Part shown: positions 17,363 to 24,699 of the stretch, in pieces
Layout of the letters: the number at the start of each line of letters is the position of its first letter
Numbering within the stretch: the first letter of the stretch is position 1
Assembly: GCF_000691165.1 (NCBI RefSeq)
Contig: NZ_ASJD01000004.1
Coordinates: 186,001 to 250,000, forward strand
From: Bacillus safensis FO-36b
GTDB taxonomy: Bacteria; Bacillota; Bacilli; Bacillales; Bacillaceae
Length of the DNA: 64,000 nucleotides
Reading direction: 5' to 3'
Notes under the pieces: model-generated
Seen by the model: only the letters and a program-made list of their open reading frames with translations
The model's database searches: none
What the model was told of the DNA's origin: nothing
Position numbers and translations under genes: made by a program

Positions 17363-18713
17363 AAAGCGCTGCATCATCGCCCCACACCTCACAAGTGAAA
17401 AAACAATTCATCTTCCCGTCCATTATAAACAGAAAGATGCCATCTATTCTCTTGCTCTAGGGTCCCGTTTAGTAGATGGCTTCAACATTTCCTATCATCT
17501 GCATCCAAATAAAATTTTATTATCTGAAGATCTATACAGAGGATTACTGATTCCTTACCAATCAAAAGCTGATGTGATCATCATTGACCATACACTTTTT
17601 ATAGGGCCGTTGATGGGCATTTTCACTGCGGGTTTTGAGCAAAGTACACAGCCATTGGGAACGAGATCAGAATTTTTTATCAAACTGCTGCACTCTTTCA
17701 GGCAGCATCCTGGTTTTGCCTATCTTTTTGGGCCACATTCGATTGAATGGGAAAAAGGAATTGTAGAAGGACTGTTGTACCAGCAAGATTCATGGGTTAA
17801 AAAACAGCTTCCCCTTCCGTCAGTCATTTATGACCGGCTTCCAAATAGAAAAGCTGCTCAGTCGGCACTCATACAAGAAACGAAGCGAAAACTCACTCAA
17901 GACTATGATATCCCTTGGTTCAATCCTTACTTTTTTAATAAATGGGAGATTCATGAACAGCTATTAACAGATGAAAAAACATGGTCCTTACTCCCACATT
18001 CTGTACAATTAGATCCCGTGGACGCTCTAATTAAAATTGAAACACTTCTCCACCTGCATCAAATTATATACTTAAAACCGACAAACGGAAGTCATGGAGA
18101 CGGTATTTATCAGTTAAAGAAGGAAAATCACGGAATCACTGTATACTCAAATTCGGGAAGGTCTATTCCATATGATTCAATAGATCAGTTTGTTCAAAAG
18201 CTGCGAAAAGATCATGCAATTCATGAATTTATTGCACAACAAAGAATTGAGCTCCTTCAAATAGACAATCAACCGATGGATTTCAGAGTTCATACGAATA
18301 AAAATAAAGAAGGTGATTGGACAGTCACAGCAGCAGCAGCAAAGGTTTCTGGAGATCATAACATCACAACTCACCAGTTACACGGGGGAACGGTGAAAAC
18401 ACTTTATGCTGTCTTTCCAGAAGAAAAGAAACGTTTGCAGATTTTACAGCAGCTTTCTCATACTGCCATCATGCTCAGCCAGGTGATAGATAAAAAAATG
18501 TCCGGGCATATTGGTGAAATCGGTTTTGACTTAGGCATTGATCAAACAGGTGCAATTTGGTTGTTCGAAGCTAATTCTCGCCCTGGCCGAGAGATTTTCC
18601 AGCATGTCTCTTTGAAAAAATCAGAATGGATGATTGGGAAAAGTATCATGGATTACGCATCTTACCTTTCAAAAACGGCACTCACAACTTCAGATCACGC
18701 AAACGTCTACTGA
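17355..18713 (+). CDS. yheD: YheC/YheD-family spore-associated ATP-grasp protein YheD
   Basis: A 452-aa paralogue of YheC. ATP-grasp features are clearer here: a lysine-containing IIYLKPTNGSHGDGIYQLKK (about residues 237-256), FRVHTNKNKEGDW, and the metal-binding end IGEIGFDLGIDQTGAIWLFEANSRPGREIF (reported in pieces; about 390-420). An ATP-dependent ligase-type reaction is therefore plausible, but the substrate is unknown. The family is associated with the spore coat. The start codon overlaps the yheC stop, with GAAGGAGG as RBS inside yheC. Confidence 0.91.
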   Translation: MNRKRCIIAPHLTSEKTIHLPVHYKQKDAIYSLALGSRLVDGFNISYHLHPNKILLSEDLYRGLLIPYQSKADVIIIDHTLFIGPLMGIFTAGFEQSTQPLGTRSEFFIKLLHSFRQHPGFAYLFGPHSIEWEKGIVEGLLYQQDSWVKKQLPLPSVIYDRLPNRKAAQSALIQETKRKLTQDYDIPWFNPYFFNKWEIHEQLLTDEKTWSLLPHSVQLDPVDALIKIETLLHLHQIIYLKPTNGSHGDGIYQLKKENHGITVYSNSGRSIPYDSIDQFVQKLRKDHAIHEFIAQQRIELLQIDNQPMDFRVHTNKNKEGDWTVTAAAAKVSGDHNITTHQLHGGTVKTLYAVFPEEKKRLQILQQLSHTAIMLSQVIDKKMSGHIGEIGFDLGIDQTGAIWLFEANSRPGREIFQHVSLKKSEWMIGKSIMDYASYLSKTALTTSDHANVY

Positions 18714-18865
18714 CGCTTTTTTGTCACATGTCAGTGCTCTTAAATCTATGCTTTTTCTATGCTCTTTTCATGAGATGAGATACAATAAAATCAAGTTCAA
18801 GGTTGTTTCCGTGTTGTCGTGTTTGTTTATTGTTTCATCAATAAAAGCAAGGAGGCAATGATGAT

Positions 18866-19075
18866 ATGATTTCTCATTTTCAATGGAAACCCCTTTTTAA
18901 GAAAGCACAATTGCCAGGCTGGAAAATATCCTTTTTCCACAACGGTGCGCACTATGAAGGCATCTACCACAAAACAGGTGACATTGAATGGGGCTCTCAG
19001 CTTCCGCCCCATGAAGTAGAACCAACTTTAAAAGAAGAAATCCACGAATTAATGCTGTTCCATGTCTATGATTAA
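18866..19075 (+). CDS. yheE: YheE, conserved small protein, 69 aa
   Basis: A 69-aa soluble protein beginning MISHFQWKPLFKKAQLPG and containing FFHNGAHYEGIYHKTGDIEWG. It matches the conserved YheE family next to yheD in B. subtilis; function is unknown. The RBS is AAGGAGGCAATGATG immediately upstream. It lies about 150 nt after yheD, so it may be a separate unit or the distal part of the yheCD operon. Confidence 0.82.
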   Translation: MISHFQWKPLFKKAQLPGWKISFFHNGAHYEGIYHKTGDIEWGSQLPPHEVEPTLKEEIHELMLFHVYD

Positions 19076-19095
19076 ACTGTTTAAGGAGCCCCGCC

Positions 19096-19971
19096 ATGTT
19101 AGAAAAATTAAAACTTGTTTACGGAAACCATATCATCAGCACACCTACTCATGACAAACAAATTCTTTGGTATCAAACAGACGAAGGTGAAATATTTGGA
19201 GTAAACAAATCGGAGCTTTCAGAAAGAGAAACACTTCTTCTCAACTCTTTTCTTACACCAATTGATCTATTTCAAAAAACGCAGACCGAGGATGAACAAA
19301 AATGGTTCAGCTATCTTTTTGAAAACAAACCACTAACTGTCCAACATCCCGTCCGTGTTTATTATTTTCAAATGATCCATCAAGAAGAACAAAGACAGCA
19401 AATAAAAGAGGCTGTGAATAACAGCCTCGAACATACTCATTTCATATGGACAGGCCCTGAAACAGCTATGCTGATTCAACCAAACGCCACATCAGAAAAC
19501 AGTCAATTAGATCAGTTAAATGATTTGTCTCTGGCTATTACAAGTGATTTTTTAACAGACTCAGTCTTTATGCAAGGACAGCTGCATTTGCCTAATGACC
19601 ATTTACAGATGAGGTTATTAAATGAACAACAGCTCTTTTTATGCCATCTGCAGCGAGAAAAGCTTAGATCAGGGGCTGCCACATTTTATCAATGCCTGCC
19701 ATCGTTCATTTGTTATGATGCATCTGCACTCTCTCACGCTATTTCAGATGCTTTTAAAGAAGCGGTCTTTGACCGGGATGTTTATCGCACTCTCATGACC
19801 TATATGCAATGTAATTTAAACGCATCCAAGGCAGCAAAAGCGTTATATGTTCACAGAAACAGTCTTCAATATCGAATTGATAAATTTATTGAGCGCACTG
19901 GTCTAGATATACGTCATTTTCCAGAAGCATCAGCTGCTTATTTGATGATGATTCTACTCGATCTTTCATAA
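19096..19971 (+). CDS. yxkF: PucR/CdaR-type transcriptional regulator upstream of msmX (YxkF-like)
   Basis: A 291-aa regulator whose C-terminal about 60 residues form a PucR-type helix-turn-helix (LNASKAAKALYVHRNSLQYR, then IDKFIERTGLDIR). The N-terminal 200 residues have no recognisable ligand domain. In B. subtilis I recall a similar gene, yxkF, directly preceding msmX at a different chromosomal site. The same pairing here supports the name and suggests it controls msmX. The start follows AAGGAG at 7 nt, 20 nt after yheE. The helix-turn-helix call is firm; the symbol rests on synteny. Confidence 0.75.
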   Translation: MLEKLKLVYGNHIISTPTHDKQILWYQTDEGEIFGVNKSELSERETLLLNSFLTPIDLFQKTQTEDEQKWFSYLFENKPLTVQHPVRVYYFQMIHQEEQRQQIKEAVNNSLEHTHFIWTGPETAMLIQPNATSENSQLDQLNDLSLAITSDFLTDSVFMQGQLHLPNDHLQMRLLNEQQLFLCHLQREKLRSGAATFYQCLPSFICYDASALSHAISDAFKEAVFDRDVYRTLMTYMQCNLNASKAAKALYVHRNSLQYRIDKFIERTGLDIRHFPEASAAYLMMILLDLS

Positions 19972-20031
19972 AGAACGAAGACATGAGCACCCTGCCCAAA
20001 AATGAAAATAGGATGTTGTGCACGTTGTCCA

Positions 20032-20060
20032 TTTACAGACTCTTCCTCATTTTATACACT
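20032..20060 (+). promoter_or_regulatory. SigA-type promoter of msmX
   Basis: -35 TTTACA (20032-20037), 17-nt spacer, -10 TACACT (20055-20060), with the cre element just downstream. Confidence 0.5.
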
Positions 20061-20070
20061 TTATTTACTA

Positions 20071-20084
20071 GTAAAGCGCTTTCA
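20071..20084 (-). promoter_or_regulatory. cre-like CcpA site upstream of msmX
   Basis: TGAAAGCGCTTTAC on the minus strand, built on the near-palindromic core AAAGCGCTTT, lies 4-17 nt downstream of the predicted start site and 32 nt before the msmX ATG. This fits catabolite repression of a sugar ABC transporter ATPase. Confidence 0.7.
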
Positions 20085-20115
20085 AAAAAAGAGGGACTGG
20101 GGAGGCTGACAGCTA

Positions 20116-21222
20116 ATGGCTGAAATGATGCTGAATCAAATTTATAAAGTGTACGATAACAAGGTAACAGCAGTAGATAACTTTAATCTACATATAGAAG
20201 ATAAAGAATTTATTGTGTTTGTTGGTCCATCAGGCTGCGGAAAATCAACAACCCTTCGCATGATTGCAGGTCTAGAAGAAATATCACAAGGAGACTTTCT
20301 GTTAGATGGAAAACGGATGAATGATGTAGCGCCGAAAGACCGGGATATCGCAATGGTTTTCCAAAACTATGCATTATATCCTCATATGAACGTGTACGAT
20401 AATATGGCTTTTGGATTAAAGCTTCGGAAGTTTCCGAAAGCAGAAATTGATGAGCGGGTTCGAAATGCCGCTAAAATATTAGGGCTTGAGCAATATTTAG
20501 ACAGGAAACCAAAAGCACTGTCTGGCGGTCAAAGGCAGCGTGTTGCACTTGGCAGAGCAATTGTACGTGATGCAAAGGTTTTTCTTTTGGATGAGCCGCT
20601 TTCTAATTTAGATGCAAAACTCCGTGTTCAGATGCGTGCTGAAATTTCTAAGCTTCATCAGCGTCTGCAAACGACATTTATCTATGTGACACATGATCAG
20701 ACTGAAGCCATGACAATGGCAACCCGCCTTGTTGTCATGAAAGATGGATTTATTCAACAGGTTGGAGCCCCGAAAGATGTATATGAAAACCCAGAGAATG
20801 TGTTTGTAGGTGGATTTATCGGCTCACCTGCGATGAACTTTTTCACAGGAAAGCTCTCTGACGGTGCCATTGCGGTTGGAAAAACACATATTCGTGTACC
20901 AGAAGGAAAAATGAAAGTATTACGCAGCCAAGGCTATATTGGAAAGGATGTCATTTTAGGCATCAGACCAGAAGATTTTCACGATGAACCAGTATTTATA
21001 GAGGCGTCTGAAGGCACAAAAATTAATGCTGATGTAGAAGTAGCTGAATTAATGGGAGCAGAAACGATGCTTTATTCTTCTATCGATGGTCAATCGTTTA
21101 TTGCACGTGTTGATTCTCGTACCGATGTACAGGCCGGACAGTCTATCCCTCTTGCAATTAATATGAACAAAGCCCATTTCTTTGATGCGGATACGGAGCT
21201 GCGCATCCGCTCAGCAGAATAA
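20116..21222 (+). CDS. msmX: Multiple-sugar ABC transporter ATPase MsmX
   Basis: A 368-aa MalK/UgpC-type ATPase that energises several carbohydrate importers in Bacillus (a shared ATPase). Walker A is GPSGCGKSTT (about residue 37), Q-loop VFQNYALYPHMNVYDNMAFG, signature LSGGQRQRVALGRAI, Walker B VFLLDEPLSNLDAKLR, and switch His VTHDQTEAMTMA. A C-terminal TOBE/regulatory domain covers about 240-368 (GIRPEDFHDEP). No permease or binding-protein gene adjoins it, as expected for a shared ATPase. The RBS is GGGAGG. In B. subtilis msmX lies elsewhere on the chromosome, so the yxkF-msmX pair has moved. Confidence 0.96.
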   Translation: MAEMMLNQIYKVYDNKVTAVDNFNLHIEDKEFIVFVGPSGCGKSTTLRMIAGLEEISQGDFLLDGKRMNDVAPKDRDIAMVFQNYALYPHMNVYDNMAFGLKLRKFPKAEIDERVRNAAKILGLEQYLDRKPKALSGGQRQRVALGRAIVRDAKVFLLDEPLSNLDAKLRVQMRAEISKLHQRLQTTFIYVTHDQTEAMTMATRLVVMKDGFIQQVGAPKDVYENPENVFVGGFIGSPAMNFFTGKLSDGAIAVGKTHIRVPEGKMKVLRSQGYIGKDVILGIRPEDFHDEPVFIEASEGTKINADVEVAELMGAETMLYSSIDGQSFIARVDSRTDVQAGQSIPLAINMNKAHFFDADTELRIRSAE

Positions 21223-21240
21223 GAAGATATATAAGCAGCG

Positions 21241-21270
21241 CCATCACTCATCATTGGGTGATGGTTTTTT
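21241..21270 (+). terminator. Intrinsic terminator of msmX
   Basis: CCATCAC, a 10-nt loop and GTGATGG followed by six T. Confidence 0.88.
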
Positions 21271-21305
21271 GTATGTTAACACAACATTTACCATGTTCTT
21301 TTCTC

Positions 21306-21334
21306 GTATGTTTTTTTCGGAAATAACCATAATA
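21306..21334 (+). promoter_or_regulatory. SigG-type (forespore) promoter of sspB
   Basis: -35 GTATG (21306-21310, fits gHATR), 17-nt spacer, -10 CATAATA (21328-21334, fits CATnnTA). It predicts a start near 21341 and a leader of about 118 nt. No other site with both elements lies closer to the gene. Confidence 0.6.
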
Positions 21335-21358
21335 CTTAGTACAAAGCAGTTACTGCAT

Positions 21359-21423
21359 TGGGTTTCGCCAAGTGGCAAATGACTTGGATCATTTCGCTGG
21401 TGCGATTCCAGCAAACCCAACCA
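21359..21423 (+). other. tRNA-like structure in the sspB 5' leader
   Basis: A 65-nt element has a perfect 7-bp acceptor-like stem (TGGGTTT with AAACCCA), then a discriminator A and an encoded CCA. A T-arm follows the tRNA rules: 5-bp stem GCTGG/CCAGC with the 7-nt loop TGCGATT. In the D region CGCCAAGTGGCAA resembles glutamine-tRNA D-arms. The middle hairpin is AAATGA/TCATTT with a 6-nt loop. It is about 10 nt shorter than a canonical tRNA and the D-stem is degraded, so it is unlikely to be a working tRNA. It is either a decayed tRNA or a tRNA-like leader domain. Confidence 0.6.
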
Positions 21424-21459
21424 AAAAAACAAAACATATACAAAAAGGAGAATCACATC

Positions 21460-21663
21460 ATGGCAAATTCTAATAGTTCAAACCAATTACTAGTTCCTGG
21501 AGCAGAGCAAGCGATCGATCAAATGAAATACGAAATCGCTGCGGAATGTGGTGTAAACCTTGGAGCAGAAACAACATCTCGTGCTAACGGTTCAGTTGGT
21601 GGAGAAATCACAAAACGTCTTGTGTCTTTCGCTCAACAAAATCTTGGCGGAACAAAAGCTTAA
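21460..21663 (+). CDS. sspB: Alpha/beta-type small acid-soluble spore protein
   Basis: A 67-aa alpha/beta-type SASP that saturates spore DNA and protects it from UV and chemical damage. Family landmarks are [18 protein letters not shown], the GPR protease cleavage region within this stretch, and the second conserved block [20 protein letters not shown]. The ATG at 21460 follows AAAAAGGAG at good spacing. The position before yheG matches sspB of B. subtilis. A SigG-type promoter lies about 120 nt upstream and the long leader contains a tRNA-like fold. A terminator follows. Confidence 0.95.
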   Translation: MANSNSSNQLLVPGAEQAIDQMKYEIAAECGVNLGAETTSRANGSVGGEITKRLVSFAQQNLGGTKA

Positions 21664-21680
21664 TTTCATATTTGGATCAT

Positions 21681-21713
21681 AGAAGGCACCTCTTATGGTG
21701 TCTTCTTTTTTTG
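21681..21713 (+). terminator. Intrinsic terminator of sspB
   Basis: AGAAGGCACC, a 6-nt loop and GGTGTCTTCT followed by a T run. Confidence 0.9.
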
Positions 21714-21774
21714 TTTTTATCCCTCACCAAACTCCTTTCAGCTCATATCATGTAGTAGAAAGGAGCGGATCTTC

Positions 21775-21891
21775 ATGGACATTATTTCTGGTATGAACTT
21801 TGAACTTTTACAATTTGTAGGTATCTCTCTATTATGTGAATATGCTCATAGTATTCGGTCCTTTCATTTATATAAAAAAAGCATCACATAA
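21775..21891 (+). CDS. Small ORF, 38 aa, unknown
   Basis: ATG GAC ATT ATT preceded by AAAGGAG at 9 nt encodes MDIISGMNFELLQFVGISLL followed by a short basic tail ending KKSIT. It could be a small membrane-associated peptide. B. subtilis has a 41-aa gene, yheF, in this neighbourhood; whether the two are related could not be tested. It ends about 57 nt before the yheG start. The RBS is the main support. Confidence 0.45.
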   Translation: MDIISGMNFELLQFVGISLLCEYAHSIRSFHLYKKSIT

Positions 21892-21948
21892 AAGTTGTAC
21901 CATTTTGTGCCCTTTTCACTTATAGTATGTAGTGGAGGGATCGAACAG

Positions 21949-22566
21949 ATGAAAATAGCTCTTTTCGGTGCTCATGGACGTGTAGGACAAGCATTTCTTC
22001 GTTTCGTTCAAGTAGATGATCGTTACATGGTTCGTTCATTGATTCGAACAAACCGAGAAGAAATGCTTGCGGGTATGTTTCAAGTCACCGGCAATTCAAG
22101 AAATCGGGAAGATGTGCTTGAGACAATCAAAGGAGCAGATATTGTTGTGAGCTGTCTATCAACAGATGGTGACGATACATTATCTGTTTCAATGGAGCAT
22201 ATCGTACAAGCCATGAAGCAAACAAATACATCTAGAATTATTACAATTGGTACAGCAGGTATTTTAAAAGCAAGAAAGCAGCCGGAGCTCTACCGTTTTG
22301 AAACAAATGAATCAAGACGGACCACTTCCCGAGCAGCTAAAGAGCATGCGAAAGCGTTTGAAATCCTTCAATCGACTGATCTAGATTGGACCATTATTTG
22401 TCCAACCTATTTACCAGATGGAGAAGTGACACGGTCATATCGCTATGAGAAAGATTTTCTCCCTATAGATGGAAAGAAAATTTCAGTTGAAGATACCGCA
22501 CACTTTTTATATCAGCAGTTAAATTCGAAGGAGTTTGTACATCAACGCGTCGGCATCGCTTATTGA
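21949..22566 (+). CDS. yheG: NAD(P)-binding Rossmann protein YheG (atypical SDR)
   Basis: A 205-aa NmrA/atypical short-chain dehydrogenase-like protein. The N-terminal nucleotide motif is ALFGAHGRVGQAF, followed by ADIVVSCLSTDGDD. Later segments are TIGTAGILKARKQPE and WTIICPTYLPDGEVTRSY. A biliverdin-reductase-like or redox-sensor role is possible for this fold, but no substrate can be named. The ATG at 21949 follows GTGGAGGG; the ORF extends 18 codons upstream without an RBS. Confidence 0.88.
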   Translation: MKIALFGAHGRVGQAFLRFVQVDDRYMVRSLIRTNREEMLAGMFQVTGNSRNREDVLETIKGADIVVSCLSTDGDDTLSVSMEHIVQAMKQTNTSRIITIGTAGILKARKQPELYRFETNESRRTTSRAAKEHAKAFEILQSTDLDWTIICPTYLPDGEVTRSYRYEKDFLPIDGKKISVEDTAHFLYQQLNSKEFVHQRVGIAY

Positions 22567-22597
22567 TGATGCAGCCTGTCCAAACAATATAATCAAT

Positions 22598-22628
22598 AAA
22601 AGTCGAGAACAGAATCTCCGACTTTTTT
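22598..22628 (+). terminator. Intrinsic terminator of yheG
   Basis: AAAAGTCG and CGACTTTT arms around a short loop, followed by T residues. Confidence 0.75.
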
Positions 22629-22637
22629 ATGCAAAGG

Positions 22638-22674
22638 AAAAGAGCCTCATTCAATTGGAAGAGGCTCTTTTTTC
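22638..22674. terminator. Intrinsic terminator between yheG and bmrD
   Basis: AAAAGAGCCTC and GAGGCTCTTTT dyad, usable from both sides. It lies just after the bmrD stop on the minus strand. Confidence 0.85.
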
Positions 22675-22683
22675 TACTATTCA

Positions 22684-24699
22684 TCAGCTGTTGGCAACAG
22701 CACCTTTTTGCAGTTCATACATTTGTGCATACAGCCCTTCTTGCTGCATGAGTTGTTCATGACTGCCACGCTCGACGATTTCACCTTTTTCTAACACCAA
22801 GATCATATCGGCTTTCTTAATAGTGGATAATCGGTGAGCAATCACAAAAGTCGTCCGTCCTTCTTTGACTACATCAAGTGCCCGTTGAATGATCGCTTCT
22901 GTTTCTGTATCAATGTTGGCTGTGGCTTCATCTAAAATTAATATCGCTGGATCGTACGCCAATGCGCGCGCAAATGAAATCAACTGACGTTCCCCTGAGG
23001 AAAGGGTGCTTCCCTTTTCAACGACTGGTTCATCAAAACCTTCTGGCAGGTGCTTCAATAACTCTGCTGCGCCTACTTGCTTTAATGAAGATTCAATGGT
23101 TTCTCTTTTGATATCTTCATTTCCTAAGCTGACATTGGAGGCAATTGTTCCAGAAAATAAATACGGGTCTTGCAGCACAATGCCCATTTGTTTACGCAGC
23201 GTTTGGCGCGACTGATCATAAATGCTTTCACCATCTATGAGAATGTCTCCTTGCTGAATGTCATAAAAACGCAGCAGCAAGTTCATGATCGAGCTTTTCC
23301 CAGAACCAGTATGCCCCACAAGTGCAACCGTTTGACCTTTCTTTGCTTCAAACGTAATGTTCTTTAAGACATTTTTCCCTTCATTATAAGCAAAGGTGAC
23401 ATCTTTGAATTGAACGTGTCCCTCCAGCTTCTTCTGAACAGGTTCTTCCACTTCTGTTCCTGGTTCATCTAATAACCTGAAAACCCTTTCCGATGAAACC
23501 CTTGCTAGTTCCAACCTAGAGAATTGATTCACAATGCCTGTAATCGGCTGGAACAATCGATTTAAATAATCGACAAACGCATAGAGCACACCAATGGACA
23601 CAATGCCTGTCGCACTTAACGAAGCACCTCCAAAATACCAAATGAGTGCCACATATGCTAAATTTCGCAGCAGGTTAACCAAGTTATGTGAAAGAAGTGA
23701 ATTTAAATGCAGCATCTTTCGCTGATATCGAAAGTGATTGTTGTTCAGCTCATCAAATTCGTCTTGCGTCGCTTTTTCATGACGAAACGCTTGAATGATT
23801 GTCATCCCTTGAATGGCTTCATTTAGCTTGGCATTGATTTCACTGATGATCGAACGAATGCGGTGATTGTACACTGATGCAAACTTTCTGTAAGTCATCG
23901 ACCATAGGAAAATAATCGGTACTGCGACCAAACAAATGAGTGCCAGCTTTACATTTAACAAAAACATGGCAATGTAAATCCCAATCATGTAAATGGCACT
24001 CGTCACGAAATTAGCAAGGACTGTTACATATAAATCACGAATGGTTTCCGTGTCATTTGTGATTCTCGCGACAACCTTTCCAGCCGGTAAATTATCAAAA
24101 TATCGGATCGGCAGTGTTTGGATGTGCTCAAATACGTCTACCCTCATTTTTTGAATAATTCGATTTGCAATCCTCTGGAGCAAATAATGCTGCCCATACT
24201 GAAAGAAAATCGCAACGATGAGCAGTCCTAGATAAAATAGAACAAGCTGCACCAAACCATTGATTTCTGGCTGATAAAAAGCGAAAATCTCCTCTTTTGA
24301 TAAACGCTTTACCTCATAGGTTTCACGCTCGTTCCCATTATCAATGGTGAGCTGATCTCCCGATATTTTTCTGTTTCCATCAAAACGAATCGGCTCATTC
24401 ACAAAATAGTAACCGAACCCGACTTGCACTACATTGATTTGCTTTCCAGAATCCATTCCATTATTTAATCGATCTCTTCGTATATAGTTATTTCCCTGGT
24501 AATAAACGGTTTTGTCTGTCTTTTCATTGACCTCGACATACGGTTTTTCTACACCTAAAATATGATCATCAATCATTTTCTTCCCAATAAACGGTCCTGT
24601 CAGCTCAGCACCAACTGCAATCATTAGAAAGATTAAGGCAACAGACAATACTTTCTTATATAGGAGTGCGTAGGCAAGGAGTCTTCTTCCTGTTGTCAT
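22684..24699 (-). CDS. bmrD: Multidrug ABC exporter subunit BmrD (YheH)
   Basis: A 671-aa half-transporter (membrane domain plus nucleotide-binding domain), forming a heterodimer with BmrC. Walker A is ALVGHTGSGKSSI, signature LSSGERQLISFARAL and Walker B ILILDEATANID with the catalytic Glu present. An insertion of about 110 residues between the first two membrane helices (about 35-150) corresponds to the extracellular domain known for BmrD. It overlaps bmrC by 4 nt (ATGA), so translation is coupled. Expected substrates are antibiotics and dyes; induction by ribosome-targeting antibiotics is known for the B. subtilis operon. Confidence 0.95.
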   Translation of the reverse strand: MTTGRRLLAYALLYKKVLSVALIFLMIAVGAELTGPFIGKKMIDDHILGVEKPYVEVNEKTDKTVYYQGNNYIRRDRLNNGMDSGKQINVVQVGFGYYFVNEPIRFDGNRKISGDQLTIDNGNERETYEVKRLSKEEIFAFYQPEINGLVQLVLFYLGLLIVAIFFQYGQHYLLQRIANRIIQKMRVDVFEHIQTLPIRYFDNLPAGKVVARITNDTETIRDLYVTVLANFVTSAIYMIGIYIAMFLLNVKLALICLVAVPIIFLWSMTYRKFASVYNHRIRSIISEINAKLNEAIQGMTIIQAFRHEKATQDEFDELNNNHFRYQRKMLHLNSLLSHNLVNLLRNLAYVALIWYFGGASLSATGIVSIGVLYAFVDYLNRLFQPITGIVNQFSRLELARVSSERVFRLLDEPGTEVEEPVQKKLEGHVQFKDVTFAYNEGKNVLKNITFEAKKGQTVALVGHTGSGKSSIMNLLLRFYDIQQGDILIDGESIYDQSRQTLRKQMGIVLQDPYLFSGTIASNVSLGNEDIKRETIESSLKQVGAAELLKHLPEGFDEPVVEKGSTLSSGERQLISFARALAYDPAILILDEATANIDTETEAIIQRALDVVKEGRTTFVIAHRLSTIKKADMILVLEKGEIVERGSHEQLMQQEGLYAQMYELQKGAVANS

